A stretch of 64,000 bases of DNA from Chaetoceros tenuissimus (taxonomy: Eukaryota; Bacillariophyta; Thalassiosirophyceae; Chaetocerotales; Chaetocerotaceae). The notes below the pieces were generated by a model that made no database searches, was not told the DNA's origin, and worked only from the letters and a program-made list of their open reading frames with translations. The stretch covers positions 930,001-994,000 of the forward strand of contig BLLK01000046.1 of assembly GCA_021927905.1 (NCBI GenBank). Direction: 5' to 3'. Position 1 is the stretch's first letter. Each line of letters begins with the position of its first letter. Positions 20,901 through 32,056 of this stretch are shown piece after piece. Made by a program: the position numbers and the translations under genes.

Positions 20901-22994
20901 TTACTTTGGAGCAAATGGAGGTGGTGGCGCAACAGGAGTGACAGCCTCCTCGATTGCAATTGGAAACGCGTTTGGATGTATATTGTGATGTTGGGTAGAA
21001 GAATTTCTACGTCTTCGCACAAAGTAAACTACAACAGCAAGTACAACAACACCAGCGATGACACCACCAGCGATTACACCAGCTACATTGAGACTCTTTT
21101 CCTTGCACATTTGGTCTTTAGCCTCCTCCTGCGTCAAGCCAATAGCACGATTCTCTCCAACGTTACAACATGTCCTCTCTTCATACGACCACCACTTTGT
21201 TTTAGAGTTCTGCCACAACGATAAATTAAACTTGGATGCATCTGCGCATATTGGATTTTCGATATCTGGAATATCCAACACGTTGCAAGTGTCACACATA
21301 GACTCTGCTGAAGTAGCTTGGCGGAGAGCTTCTATCTGACAACCATCCAATCCAAATGAAGGGCATCTTGCTCTACTTTTGTCAACAATCTTTTGAATAA
21401 TTTCGTCTCTTGCCTCTTCTGTAACAGATCCAAATGCTGTCTCCATAGCAGCAAACAAGAAGTCCATACCGACAACCCCAGACATAATGGGTGGGTTCGT
21501 GTTGCGATTGTATACAGGAGCTGACACTGTAATACCCAAGCCACCTCCCGTGAAGAACTCGTAAGGAGGAGTCCATGCGACGAAATTAGAGTTGACAGCA
21601 TCGGATAGACCATATGAGAAGTATTTGTAGTAGGCTCCCATGGATTCTGAGAGGTCCTCAGCATCTGTGATTGCAGCCCAAATACCTTGGTTGTCACAAG
21701 CTAAGGCTTTGGGTGCCTCTTCGTTTGCAGAATCACCAAAGGAGTAGGTGAATATGAATGGTGGCTCTTTACTTTGAGCAGTGTACTTAGCACGTTGTGC
21801 TTGGACGTAGTCATATAGAATTGGATTGTTCCTAGTTGGGTCGTTGTTTTCGCCATCACTTACAAAAAGAATAGCTTGTCTACAGTTGCTAGTCATATCT
21901 TGGGATCCTGTGTTCTCTAGAATATCAAAGGCTTTTTTGAAACCTGCATTGTAGTTCGTACCGCCACCATCTCTTAGACCATTAACGAGTTTTCTATATG
22001 TTGCTTTTTCAGAGTCCAATGCTCGAGATAGTAAGTTTGGAGTGGAACCAAGCTGATATGCCTCACTATTGAACTCTACAATAGCGAAGAAGTCGCCTGC
22101 ATTGAGTGTGTCGATGACTCTATTAGCAGCAGCTTTTAACTTGTCCATTCTTTGATATGACCCCATAGAGCCACTGATTATTGTGATTGGTAAGTGTGGG
22201 TGTATAAAGAATCAGTGTAGTATGTATGAGATTAATGCAACTAACCTTGTATCCAATACTAGAACAATATCTTTGGGTCCTGATGAAGCAGATACGTACC
22301 AAGGTCTCTTTCTTGGATCATAAAGTGGTTCCCCTTGAACATCACACTGACTATCTGGAGCTGCTGGATACATTCGAAATACCCCATTACTGGACCCATA
22401 GTACAGCCTATTATATTCATTATATCATGAGAATGGATATATGTGAAAAAGTACATGTGATTATTGTAGACTTGATTTCATCACTTACCAAGGAGGATTG
22501 ACACCATAGTCTTTCCATACGTCTCCTTCTGCGCTATTATGAAAATCAACCATATACTCTTCTCCTGGTAAAGTAGAACACACATCGTCTATGACATGAT
22601 GATCAGATATATCACCATTAAATTCACGTGAGGAGGGGGCAATTGTTGTCTTGGAAACTTGAAAGTCAAAGATACCTCCACAGCCACCTTCCTTTCCTGA
22701 TCCACACTCCTTGATGGAGTAATCACTACCAGGACATTCGGCATTGAGGAACTCACTCTTGCATCCATCAAAGTTCATTTCTGAGCATTGAGCAAGACGC
22801 GTGCACTTGTCCTCAGAAGGAGCTGATATGAGGGACTCCATATGTTTTGCAAAGGCTGACACTTGAGCCTCCATTCTGTCAATCAATTCATTGAGTTGTA
22901 CTTCATTGTTGGCGAAGGCGCAATGATTGGGATTGAGTAGATTGAGGGATGCGAATGCGAGTACTGTTGAAATTGCTTGTTTATTGAATTTCAT
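20901..22994 (-). CDS. VWA/Cache membrane protein (alpha2delta-like), copy A
   Basis: Three exons, 22489-22994, 22246-22407 and 20901-22173 (introns 81 and 72 bp), 646 residues. A signal peptide (MKFNKQAISTVLAF) is followed by a Cys-rich region. The next part reads YDPRKRPWYVSASSGPKDI and VLVLDTSGSMG: a Cache half-domain running into a von Willebrand A domain. All metal-site (MIDAS) parts are present: DTSGS, GGTNYNAGF and FVSDGEN. The Cache fold resumes (PPYEFFTGGGLGITVSAPV and GVVGMDFLF), then a Cys-rich stalk, one membrane span (VIAGGVIAGVVVLAVVVYFV), and a short cytosolic tail with PVAPPPPFAPK. The plan is that of alpha2delta calcium-channel subunits and related protist receptors. The partner is unknown. 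It forms an inverted pair with the gene at 25296. Confidence 0.8.
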
Positions 22995-23092
22995 ATTGTC
23001 CAATCGTTCTTTAGATTTTTGTATGAGACGTGACACTCTCTCGAAGAGGTAAAGATCTAGAGTAAGATCACTCCAAAAGGAGGGCCACTTTG

Positions 23093-23460
23093 GATGAGAA
23101 CACTTTTGATGTCGAGGTTCCAAAAACTTGTGAATTCTGACAGCTGCAGTTTTGCAATTTCATTTTTGTCTAAAAATACAGCCAATAAAAATTGAAGAAT
23201 TCATTCTTATGGCCTATGATTCTTTTGAGAACAATTTGGAAGAGCTATGATTCTTCTACGATCATTAAGAATCTTCACTTTGATGAGAACACTTTCGAAG
23301 TCTTGGGTTCCAAAAATTTGTGAATTCGACAGCTGCAGTTTTGCAATTTCATTTTATACAAAAATGACATTTGGAGCCAATAGAAATTGAGAAATGAAAG
23401 AATTCATTTTTATGGCCTATAATTCTTTTGAGAACTCTTTGGAAGATCTATGAACTCTAC
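23093..23460. repeat. Tandem repeat, about 189 bp, two diverged copies
   Basis: The sequence beginning GATGAGAACACTTT at 23093 recurs from 23282 with the same order of blocks: GGTTCCAAAAA, TTGTGAATT, CAGCTGCAGTTTTGCAATTT, CCAATA, GAATTCATT, TATGGCCTAT and TTCTTTTGAGAAC. The second copy carries a short insertion. It lies upstream of VWA copy A, about 100 bp before its ATG, so it may shape that promoter. No frame is coding. The rest of 22995-23810 shows nothing clear. Confidence 0.8.
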
Positions 23461-23810
23461 GACAATTGTCACTCATCTGCTTTATTATTGTCACTCTTTG
23501 CGACTTCAAAAGTCTAGTCGTAACAACCCAACTATGTACGAGTACTAGTATGTTCATGTATGTACGTACTTTTCTTTTACTGGCCATGGACCTTGCCATA
23601 TTTCATTCTGTGATTCTTTAAGGGGGGTTGGTCTCTGAGATTGAGATGCAAAGAAACCAACAGAAAAGAAAAGAACAAAACGGATTAGTCTAATCCTTTC
23701 TTACTATCCATGATCTATCATAGTGGTACCATGAAAACAATAGATGCCATAGTAAATATTACTTCTGAACAGAATACCCACACAATTATTTAGTAAGCAA
23801 AGAAGAAAAG

Positions 23811-24920
23811 ATGAAGTATGACCTACAAGTTTCCTTTCGAGGAACAAAACATATCATTCCAATGAATGACGAAAATTCCATAATGGATTTAAAGAATCGT
23901 CTCATCTCGAACTTGAGTAATGATATTAGTATTGAGCCATTTGAAATCAAACTTATTTACAAGGGAAAGATTCTATCAGATCATGAAGCTCTTCTACATG
24001 ACTGTCTAGGAGAAAAGGATAAGACATCCAATAAACCAATCAAAGTCATGGCTATGGGAGTCTCGTCTCAAGAAGCAGCAAAGAATAAGGAACTATTTGA
24101 AAAGGCGAGAAGAAATGCACCAAGGATACGAGATGACTTGAGTTCACAAGGTCGAGCAGATATAGCATCACGGCAGCGTTTAGGTCGGCAACAATTGAGT
24201 GAAGCAGCTAAGAAGGAATCGAAGCATTCGTCAAAGTCCTTCGGATTTCATCGCATTGAAACCCTTCCAATGTTGCCTGAACAGAATAAAGCAAACGAAA
24301 TTTTGAATAGTCTCGCAAATGACCCAGGTATTCTAGCGTGTATGGAAAAGCACAATTGGAATGTTGGTTGTTTGGCAGAAATGTACCCTGAGGGTAAAGT
24401 TGGTGAATCAGAAGTATGTATAATGGGCCTGAACCAAAATAAAGGGCAAAAGATACTATTAAGACTCCGCACTGACGATTTGAAAGGCTTTCGTAAGATT
24501 CTGAGTATTCGTAAGGTCCTCTTCCATGAACTTGCGCACAATGTACATTCGGAGCATGATGGCGAATTCTTTAAACTAATGCGTCAAGTGGAAAAGGAAT
24601 GTAATGAATTGGATTGGAGTAGAAATGGAACGACCGTCGGTGGATCGCAAGGTACAAATTTTAAGTATGGAGAATTTGATACGCAGTCGAGTTATCAAGG
24701 CGGTACATACACATTAGGTACTACAAATGAGACAGCACAATCTGGAAACTTGTCAAGACGGGAGCTTGCAGCAAGAGCTGCCTTGATGCGAATGAGTAAA
24801 GAAGAAGAAGAAATTCAAGAAGCATGTGGTTGTAGCGCATTTAGTCCGCAATCTGAGAAAGTGGTTACGGAAAGTAGAACAACTTCGAACGATATGAATA
24901 CAGATGACCACGTGGAGTAG
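23811..24920 (+). CDS. Ubiquitin-like domain plus WLM metalloprotease
   Basis: Single exon, 369 residues. Residues 1-80 form a ubiquitin-like fold (LQVSFRG, KLIYKGKILSDHE, IKVMAMG). Residues about 140-265 are a WLM domain, the zinc-protease fold of Wss1 and SPRTN relatives: IETLPMLPEQNKANEILN, DPGILACMEKHNWNVG, and the zinc site HELAHNVHSEHDGEF, with HExxH and a third ligand six residues later. The tail is Ser/Gly-rich with RRELAARAALMR. Known of the family: these proteases cut DNA-protein crosslinks or SUMO/ubiquitin-bound proteins in the nucleus; the UBL fusion is found in plants and protists. It lies in the spacer of the inverted VWA pair without an obvious functional link. Confidence 0.9.
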   Translation: MKYDLQVSFRGTKHIIPMNDENSIMDLKNRLISNLSNDISIEPFEIKLIYKGKILSDHEALLHDCLGEKDKTSNKPIKVMAMGVSSQEAAKNKELFEKARRNAPRIRDDLSSQGRADIASRQRLGRQQLSEAAKKESKHSSKSFGFHRIETLPMLPEQNKANEILNSLANDPGILACMEKHNWNVGCLAEMYPEGKVGESEVCIMGLNQNKGQKILLRLRTDDLKGFRKILSIRKVLFHELAHNVHSEHDGEFFKLMRQVEKECNELDWSRNGTTVGGSQGTNFKYGEFDTQSSYQGGTYTLGTTNETAQSGNLSRRELAARAALMRMSKEEEEIQEACGCSAFSPQSEKVVTESRTTSNDMNTDDHVE

Positions 24921-25295
24921 GAAATTGAATCGCAATCACTTTTTATTTCAAGATGAAGATTTTCTATTGCTGTTTTGTTGTTGTGATTTTATTTTATAAA
25001 AATGTAGAGATTTCTAAAGATGGAATATTATTCATTGATAGAGTAGTAATGCAAAAAATGGATTACGAACCACCAATCGCTTTCAAGTTAATTCTATGTT
25101 TTCCATGTCATTATCACGACTTCCTCATATGACTTCGCTAAAATGTCATCATACATGTCAAATTTTGGTGTTCTCATTCAATCTTATTCGGAAATCTGTT
25201 TATTTTCTAAGTTTCCTGTTTACTTACTTGAGGCACAAACAATTGAAATTACAGTAAAACGAAATAAAACATTTCTACTTAGATGAATAAAATTT
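24921..25295. other. Spacer before VWA copy B
   Basis: This 375-bp AT-rich stretch shows no coding frame. It does not carry the 189-bp repeat present before copy A, so the two VWA genes have different promoters. Confidence 0.4.
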
Positions 25296-27422
25296 ATGAT
25301 GTTTATCAACAAAACAATTTCAACAGTACTCGCATTCGCATCCCTCAATCTACTCAATCCCAACCATTGCGCCTTCGCCAACAATGAAGTACAACTCAAT
25401 GCTTTGATTGACAGAATGGAGGCTCAAGTATCAGACTTCGCAAATCATATGGAGCTCCTCATATCAGCTCCTCCTGAGGACAAGTGCACGCGTCTTGCTC
25501 AATGCTCAGAAATGAACTTTGATGGATGCAAGAGTGAGTTCCTCAATGCTGAATGTCCTGGCAGTGATTATTCCATCAAGGAGTGTGGATCAGGAAAGGA
25601 AGGTGGCTGTGGAGGTATCTTTGACTTTCGAGTTTCCAAGACAACTATAGCTCCATCATCACGTGGGTATAATGGTGACATATCTGATCATCATGTAATT
25701 GATGATGTGTGTTCTACTCTACCAGCGGAAGAGTATATGGTAGATTTTCATAATAGCGTTGAAGGAGAGGTATGGACAGACCTAGGTGTCAATCCTCCTT
25801 GGTAAGTGATGGAATCCTGTCTATAATAATCACATTTAATTTTACGCATATAACCATTCTCATGATATGATGAATATAATAGGCTGTACTATGGATCTAG
25901 CAATGGGGTATTTCGAATGTATCCAGCGAATACTGACAATCACTGTGAAGACGGCGAGGCAACATATGATCCAAGAAAGAGACCATGGTATGTATCTGCT
26001 TCATCAGGACCCAAAGATATTGTTCTAGTATTGGATACAAGGTGAGTATGAACCCACTCATAAAATTACTTTTCCTTTGTAAGACATAAAAATAATCAAT
26101 GCGCTTATGAATTGTATAAAAGTGGATCCATGGGGAATTACGACGATCGAATGGACAAGTTAAAGGCTGCTGCTCATAGAGTCATCGACACACTCAATGC
26201 AGGCGACTTCTTCGCTATTGTTGAGTTCAATAGTAATGCATATCAGCTTGGTTCCACTCCCAACTTACTATCTAGAGCATTGGACTCAGAAAAAGAAACA
26301 CATAGAAAACTCGTTGACAAACTTACTCCGAATGGAGGTACGAACTACAATGCAGGTTTCAAAAAAGCCTTTGACATTCTAGAGAACACAGGATCGCAAG
26401 ATATGACTAGCAACTGTAGACAAGCCATTCTTTTTGTAAGTGATGGCGAAAACAACAATCCAACTAGCAATAATCCAATTCTATATGACTACGTCCAAGC
26501 ACAACGTGCCAAGTACACTGCTCAAAGTAAAGAGCCACCGTTCATATTCACCTACTCCTTTGGTGATTCTGCAAACGAAGAGGCACCCAAAGCCTTAGCG
26601 TGTGACAACCAAGGTATTTGGGCTGCAATCACAGATGCAGAGGACCTCTCAGAAGCCATGGGAGCTTACTACAAATACTTCTCATATGGCCTATCGGATG
26701 CTGTCAACTCCAATTTCGTTGCTTGGACTCCTCCTTACGAGTTCTTCACGGGAGGTGGCTTGGGTATTACAGTGTCAGCTCCTGTATACAATCGCAACAC
26801 GAACCCACCCATCATGTCTGGGGTTGTGGGCATGGACTTCTTGTTTGCCGCTATGGAGACAGCATTTGGATCTGTTACGGAAGAGGCTAGAGACGAAATT
26901 ATTCAAAAGATTGTTGATAAAAGTAGAGCTAGATGTCCTTCCTTTGGATTGGATGGTTGTCAGATAGAAGCTATTCGCCGAGCTACTTCAGCAGAGTCTA
27001 TGTGTGGTACATGCAATGTGTTGGATATCCCAGATATCGAAAATCCAATATGCGCAGATACATCCAAGTTTAATTTATCGTTGTGGCAGAACTCTAAAAC
27101 AAAGTGGTGGTCGTATGAAGAGAGGACATGTTGCAACGTTGGCGAGAATCGTGCTATTGGCTTGACGCAGGAGGAGGCTAAAGACCAAATGTGCAAGGAA
27201 AACAGTGTCATTTTAGAAGCCATCGTTGTTCCTTGTGTATTAGGTGCTGTGGTTGTACTTGCTGTTGTAGTCTACGTTGTGCGAAAGCGTAAAAAGCGCT
27301 CAACTCTTAATGCTACTACGAATGCAGTCTCCGTCCAAAATGGACTTCCAATTGCAATCGAGGAGGCTGTCACTCCTGTTGCGCCACCACCTCCATTTGC
27401 TGCAGTTGCAGTAGCATTGTAG
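25296..27422 (+). CDS. VWA/Cache membrane protein (alpha2delta-like), copy B
   Basis: Three exons, 25296-25801, 25883-26041 and 26123-27422 (introns 81 and 81 bp), 654 residues. ATGs at 25296 and 25299 are both possible starts. Domain order, metal-site motifs (DTSGS, GGTNYNAGF, FVSDGEN) and cysteines match copy A, and long stretches are identical. Exon joins fall at the same codons. Copy B differs in the middle exon (YPANTDNHCEDGEATYDP), in the membrane span (AIVVPCVLGAVVVLAVVVYVV) and in a few surface residues, but the end of the tail (PIAIEEAVTPVAPPPPFA) is again the same. The adhesive VWA domain faces outside or the ER lumen. Confidence 0.8.
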
Positions 27423-27927
27423 CAAATTCATCAATTTCTTTTATTTCTTGTTAATAGCGTTTAATTTATGTTGATTTATTATACTATATGAATACATGAT
27501 TTATTCATTAGATAAAGAAACGATAATGATTGATCATCGTAGCTGCTTTCACGGATCCATCGGTTCGATTCTATTCCTATAATACGATCCAAGGTGTTTC
27601 GTTGACACCCTATTACTTGCATCCAAAGTTAAGAATAACTTTTAGTCATTGTGAATATTTACGAAGTCAATACGTATTGTATGTCATTGTTTCTGTTTAG
27701 AATTCATTTACGTAGCTATGTAAATAGCTTTGATAGGTAGTGAGTCAGAGTTTAGTCCCAAGTTGGCTGGTTCTTTCCACCATCAGCAGTAGTATTGTAC
27801 GTAGTTGTTTTAGCCATGTGTTGTTGCTCTGTGTGATGCAATTGAAATTGATATCGTCAGATGCATCTATCCCATTGCAGTGTTTTATTCTTACCCTAGA
27901 CAATCCTAAAGCGCTTGAAAGACTGTC
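27423..27927. other. Intergenic, 505 bp
   Basis: AT-rich, with no open frame that looks coding. The last 150 bp act as promoter and leader for the gene at 27928. I see no CRE-like or TAGCTAG site in it. Confidence 0.35.
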
Positions 27928-29775
27928 ATGAAGTTCTTGAAAATTGCAATTTGTTCGATGTTGATCGAAAGCTCTTCTGCTTTTGTCCCAGCATCAAGTA
28001 AAGCCACTACTGTGTCGAGTTTGCGTATGGAGGGAACTACAACTCTGAATCCATTTGCCTCATTTGCAAAGCTATTTGAAAATAATAAAAGCACTAATGC
28101 ATCGAAGCAACGTTTCCAGACTTCATCAGCAGAGGCTTCTGTCAGATCTTTCATCGACGATGTAAATGCAAGAAAAGATAGGATGGACTTGGTTAACTAT
28201 TTTGATGATGATGTGAAATTTGTTGATACGGCATTTTATAATCCAGTTGAAGGGAAGGATGCCCTACTTCGTCACTTTTACTTGCATGCTGATTCATCTG
28301 GTCTATCTACCTTTTCTGAAGATTCTCAAAAGACTATTGTCGTGGATAATGTTGCTGCATCTATTGAAGAAGATAACGATGTATCGAAGGTTTGTGTACT
28401 TTATCACTTGGAAGAAGGTGGAATGCAGATTCCTGATAGTACAGCAATAACATTTTACAACCTGAAAAATGATAAGATTTATCAAGTCTTTGATGCAACC
28501 GAACCACCATCGCCAAAGCCAGCTGACTCGGGGTTGAAGTTACTTAAAACCGTTTCCAAACTCATTGGTGACGATAGCATTGTTATTGGCAATGAAAATA
28601 TTGCAACAAGTGGATCATCAGTTGAAAAGTACTTTGATGCTTGGAATCGCAGAGATATGATAGATGCTGTATCAAACTTCTCTGATGACTGCGTAGTTAG
28701 AGATACTCAATTTGATAATAGCTTCGAAGGGAAAGAGGAATTTGAGAGACATCTTTTAAGAGTTGAAGAATGCCTTCCTGGTACATTCAACTTTGTTATA
28801 GATGACATCGCTTTGACTCCGAAGAATGCTGGAGTATCGTGGCATGTGGAAAACAATGGTGATGCACTCTCGTTCACGCGAGGGGTGAGTTTCTACGAAG
28901 TCAATGAATCGGGTCTTATTTCGAGTGGTATTGAAATACCAGAAAAAGCTCCTCCGAAGAATGGTCTCATCAGTACAATATCGTCAAAGTTTGAGAAGGA
29001 ACCTATTCGTTACATACCGGCGGCAATTTGGGTTGGGTACATGTATATTTTGTTCATTAGCGAAGGAATACTGCCAGGAGTGAATGCACTACAACTTGAG
29101 CAAAGAACGTGGGAAGAAGTGCGAGACTTGTCATTGAACTTTTTCCTTGTCAGCCCTATCTTGAATTTACCTTTTGCACCAGTTGTGCATCCAATGTTGG
29201 AAGGTGTTTTTAATCTATTGCTTGCTTGGGCCGCCATGTTTGCTGGCTTTCTTTCCGACGAACGCAAGAATAAACCGAATCTTCTTCCTTGGGGTCCAAT
29301 GCTGGTTGGGATGCAGTTCCTCACCAGTGGTTTCCTTCTACCATACTTGTTCACCCGTAGCGTTGAAAAGGATGATTTGGTTTATAAAGAGGATATTGAT
29401 GGAGAATTACAAGCCAAAGTAGGTGAATGGAAACCTTTAGGCGGAGCACTTGCTACTGTTGGTACATACTCCATAGCTTGGGCGTTTATTGGAAGACCTG
29501 AATTTGGAGACTTCGATGAAAGATATAGTAGCTTCATTGATTTGTTGAGTATTGATCGCGTTGGTTCCAGCTTTTTAGTAGATCTTGCAATCTTCGCTGT
29601 CTTCCAATCCTGGTTTATTGATGATGATCTGAAACGCCGAGGTGTAGATATTGAGTCAGAAACTGCACTACGCAACATCGGAAAAGTAATTCCATTCTTT
29701 GGATTAGCTTATTATCTTACATTCAGACCGTCATTGCCTTCTCGTGACGAAATAGTTGAAAAAAAGTCTGAGTAA
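27928..29775 (+). CDS. Plastid-targeted protein: two SnoaL/NTF2-like domains plus membrane domain
   Basis: Single exon, 615 residues. Signal peptide and plastid motif SS-AFVPASS at the start. Two NTF2/SnoaL-like folds follow: about residues 70-180 (FIDDVNARKDRMDLVNYFDDDVKF, EGKDALLRHF) and 232-345 (VEKYFDAWNRRDMIDAVSNF, EGKEEFERHL). Residues 360-600 hold about five or six membrane spans: AAIWVGYMYILFISEGILPG, FNLLLAWAAMFAGFLSDE, GPMLVGMQFLTSGFLLPYLF, then ATVGTYSIAWAFIG and FLVDLAIFAVFQSWFIDDD. The membrane part resembles conserved chloroplast/cyanobacterial proteins of unknown role. Paired SnoaL domains often bind small hydrophobic ligands or pigments; that is inference here. It ends 40 bp from the stop of the convergent cyclase gene. 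Confidence 0.65.
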   Translation: MKFLKIAICSMLIESSSAFVPASSKATTVSSLRMEGTTTLNPFASFAKLFENNKSTNASKQRFQTSSAEASVRSFIDDVNARKDRMDLVNYFDDDVKFVDTAFYNPVEGKDALLRHFYLHADSSGLSTFSEDSQKTIVVDNVAASIEEDNDVSKVCVLYHLEEGGMQIPDSTAITFYNLKNDKIYQVFDATEPPSPKPADSGLKLLKTVSKLIGDDSIVIGNENIATSGSSVEKYFDAWNRRDMIDAVSNFSDDCVVRDTQFDNSFEGKEEFERHLLRVEECLPGTFNFVIDDIALTPKNAGVSWHVENNGDALSFTRGVSFYEVNESGLISSGIEIPEKAPPKNGLISTISSKFEKEPIRYIPAAIWVGYMYILFISEGILPGVNALQLEQRTWEEVRDLSLNFFLVSPILNLPFAPVVHPMLEGVFNLLLAWAAMFAGFLSDERKNKPNLLPWGPMLVGMQFLTSGFLLPYLFTRSVEKDDLVYKEDIDGELQAKVGEWKPLGGALATVGTYSIAWAFIGRPEFGDFDERYSSFIDLLSIDRVGSSFLVDLAIFAVFQSWFIDDDLKRRGVDIESETALRNIGKVIPFFGLAYYLTFRPSLPSRDEIVEKKSE

Positions 29776-29815
29776 AGCAGTGGATCTTAGAGTTGTATTC
29801 ATAAAATAAGTTATT

Positions 29816-31676
29816 TCAACTACTTTGCCGGATTGAACTCTTGAAGAAGAGCTGGGGATAAAAGTGTCCAGTCATTGCTCCAAGAATGAATGTAACTATC
29901 ATCATGATGAAAGAAAAGTTGCCTTTCAGTTGCAAATTCCGGTCGTCTCTAGTCTCGAGATTAAATTCTTCAGCGAGTTTTTTATGCATTAGATAACTTG
30001 CTCTTCTTTTGTGTGCTCTGTGTAGCTCTAAGTTTTCAATTGTGAGCTGTTTCCTACCTTTGGCAGCAATAATGAAGGTGCGCATGAGCCCTTTTCCTTT
30101 GACATCCATTGACCCTCGAGGAATGACAATGAAATCCTTTGGAAATTTCATTGCTTCCATTGCCACAACATCTGTGCATTGTATGCAATCTGGAATACCG
30201 CTTGACTCCATTCGACTTGCGGTGTTAACTAAAACGAAAGCATTTGATGTAAGATAAACTCAATTTGCTGAACATCTTCATCTGTTCAATTTTTTTTTTC
30301 ATATATACCTGCAAAATCTTACCTGCATCTCCCCACAAATCAAAGAATCGTCTTTTTGTGCCCACAAGACCAGCAACTACGCTCCCTGTGTGTAGACCTA
30401 TCCTTATCCCAAATGTGTGTTTGCCGTCATCATTGATTTCATCGTTCAGTGCAGATACAACATCCAACATGTCTAGTGCAAACTGTATTGACTTATAAAT
30501 ATGATCTGGATCACCATCTAATCCTGCTACAACCATGTATGCATCACCTATGGTTTTAATCTTCTCCAAACTATACTTATCTACCAAATTGTCAAAGCCA
30601 CGAAAAATTTTGTTGAGATAATGAACAACTTGCATTGGGGATCTATTTGACGAAAATTCTGTAAAGCCCACAATATCAGCAAAACAAATTGTAACATTGT
30701 CGAAACTGTCTGCGATCTCAATTTTTTCGTGATGTTGATACTCAGCTTTTAACCGTGTGCATATATGATGCGGTAAGACATTCGCTAAAAGCGCTTCACT
30801 CTTCTTCCTTTCGATGAGATCTTCCATATTTCGCATTATGCCTATAAATCCATGTCGAGTATTATTTGTAGATTCAACATTGAATTCTGAGACACTGAGA
30901 AAGATTGGAAACTCCTTTCCGGATTTCGTCCTTCCAGTCACCTCTCTTCCTTTTCCGATAACATGCGACGGACACGATTTTTTGGCATGTTCCGATCTAT
31001 GCGATTTCTTAAGGTAATTGTCAATATAGGTCTGATGATTTGTTGCATGTGGCTGAGGCATGAGCATCGTTACATTTCCACCAATCAGTTCTTCATTTGT
31101 ATAACCAAAAACTTTTGTACATGCTGGATTCGCACGCTCGATGACACCTTGGGTAGCAATCATGACAATTGGATCTGTACATGAGTCAATCATTGCAGCC
31201 AACACTTGTCGCTCTTCCTCTTCTGCACTAAGGGACCTCATGACTCCATAAAATAGTCTTTCTCCATTGACTATAGCTTCAGACAATGTAAGGAACATTG
31301 GAAATAGTGATCCGTCTCGTTTTTTTGCAGGTAGTCTTCTTCCTTTTCTACCTTTCTCCACAACTCTAGGAATGCCAGTTTTCAGATAATGTTTAATATA
31401 TGATGTATGATTAGAAGCGTGTGGTTGTGGCATCAATAACGATATATTTTCTCCAATCAGCTCACTCTGATCATATTGAAAACATCCACAACAAGCAGGA
31501 TTAGCTAACCGAATAGTCCCTTCACAATCAATTAATACGATAGGATCCACTGAAGACTCGACCAAATCATGCATCGGTATATCCATATCCATGGAGCATT
31601 TCTCTACTTCATCATCACGACAAGGTGAGCGATTCATAGTTGCTACAAACGGACATCGCGATTCTTGATTCTCCAT
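29816..31676 (-). CDS. PAS-PAS class III nucleotidyl cyclase (probable adenylyl cyclase)
   Basis: Two exons, 30323-31676 and 29816-30228 (intron 94 bp), 588 residues from ATG 31676 (MENQESRCPF). Two FixL-type PAS domains lie at about residues 38-150 and 160-285; both carry LLMPQPHA or MLMPQPHA, then a tyrosine helix and a G-x-x-F-P strand. The cyclase domain (about 310-500) has FADIVGFTEFSS (first metal Asp), KIKTIGDAYMVVAG (second metal Asp, with Lys at the base-selecting place), RIGLHTGSVVAGLVG, and FFDLWGDAVNTASRMESSG (Asp at the second base-selecting place, Asn and Arg for the transition state). Lys plus Asp fits ATP and not GTP. A membrane span ends the protein (IMMIVTFILGAMTGHFY). The second PAS has His at the place of the FixL haem ligand. 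Confidence 0.85.
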
Positions 31677-32056
31677 AGTTCCATCCAATGATCCTGTTTT
31701 GAATAAAGTAATGAAGCTATGGTCGCACTAGCTAGAGAAATATCTTGAACTTTTCAATTTTGTGATTTTGCGATTGAAGTTTTTCTCGTTTGCCGTTGAC
31801 GCTACAATACATTTTGATTGATCGAAGGCTTCTCTTTCTCTTCTCGGGGGAAACTATTTCTCCGTGTTTATCCGGTTTACCTGTATTTAACTGTCGACGT
31901 TAAAGGATAAAGATGAAGGTTGCACAGCCTCACAGCCTCACCTACACTCTAGGTACTTGTATCTCTTGTCACTCTTCAGTTTCTAGTTTCTTTTTCCAAT
32001 TAAGCGATTCCAATAACCATTCTATGCAATAATGAGTATATCTATAACTTGAACTG
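31677..32056. promoter_or_regulatory. Divergent promoter, left edge of duplicated unit 1
   Basis: TAGCTAG at 31729-31735 lies about 55 bp before the cyclase ATG. From about 31763 the sequence matches 41030 onward but with many indels; from 31959 it matches almost base for base. TGACGC lies at 31797-31802. Confidence 0.45.

Larger units (their letters stand above)
20901..27422. repeat. Inverted gene duplication (arms 20901-22994 and 25296-27422)
   Basis: Two copies of the VWA/Cache gene point away from each other and form arms of about 2.1 kb around a 2.3-kb spacer. Similarity covers exons and both introns (for example the intron 1 end, CATTCTCATGATAT, in both) and stops near the ATG and the stop codon. 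The spacer holds the WLM gene and the 189-bp repeat. Confidence 0.85.

Noticed and set aside
30229-30322. Read-through of the cyclase intron (adding ILQVYMKKK)
   Set aside because: Splicing restores the universal cyclase block GDAVNTASRME; read-through destroys it.
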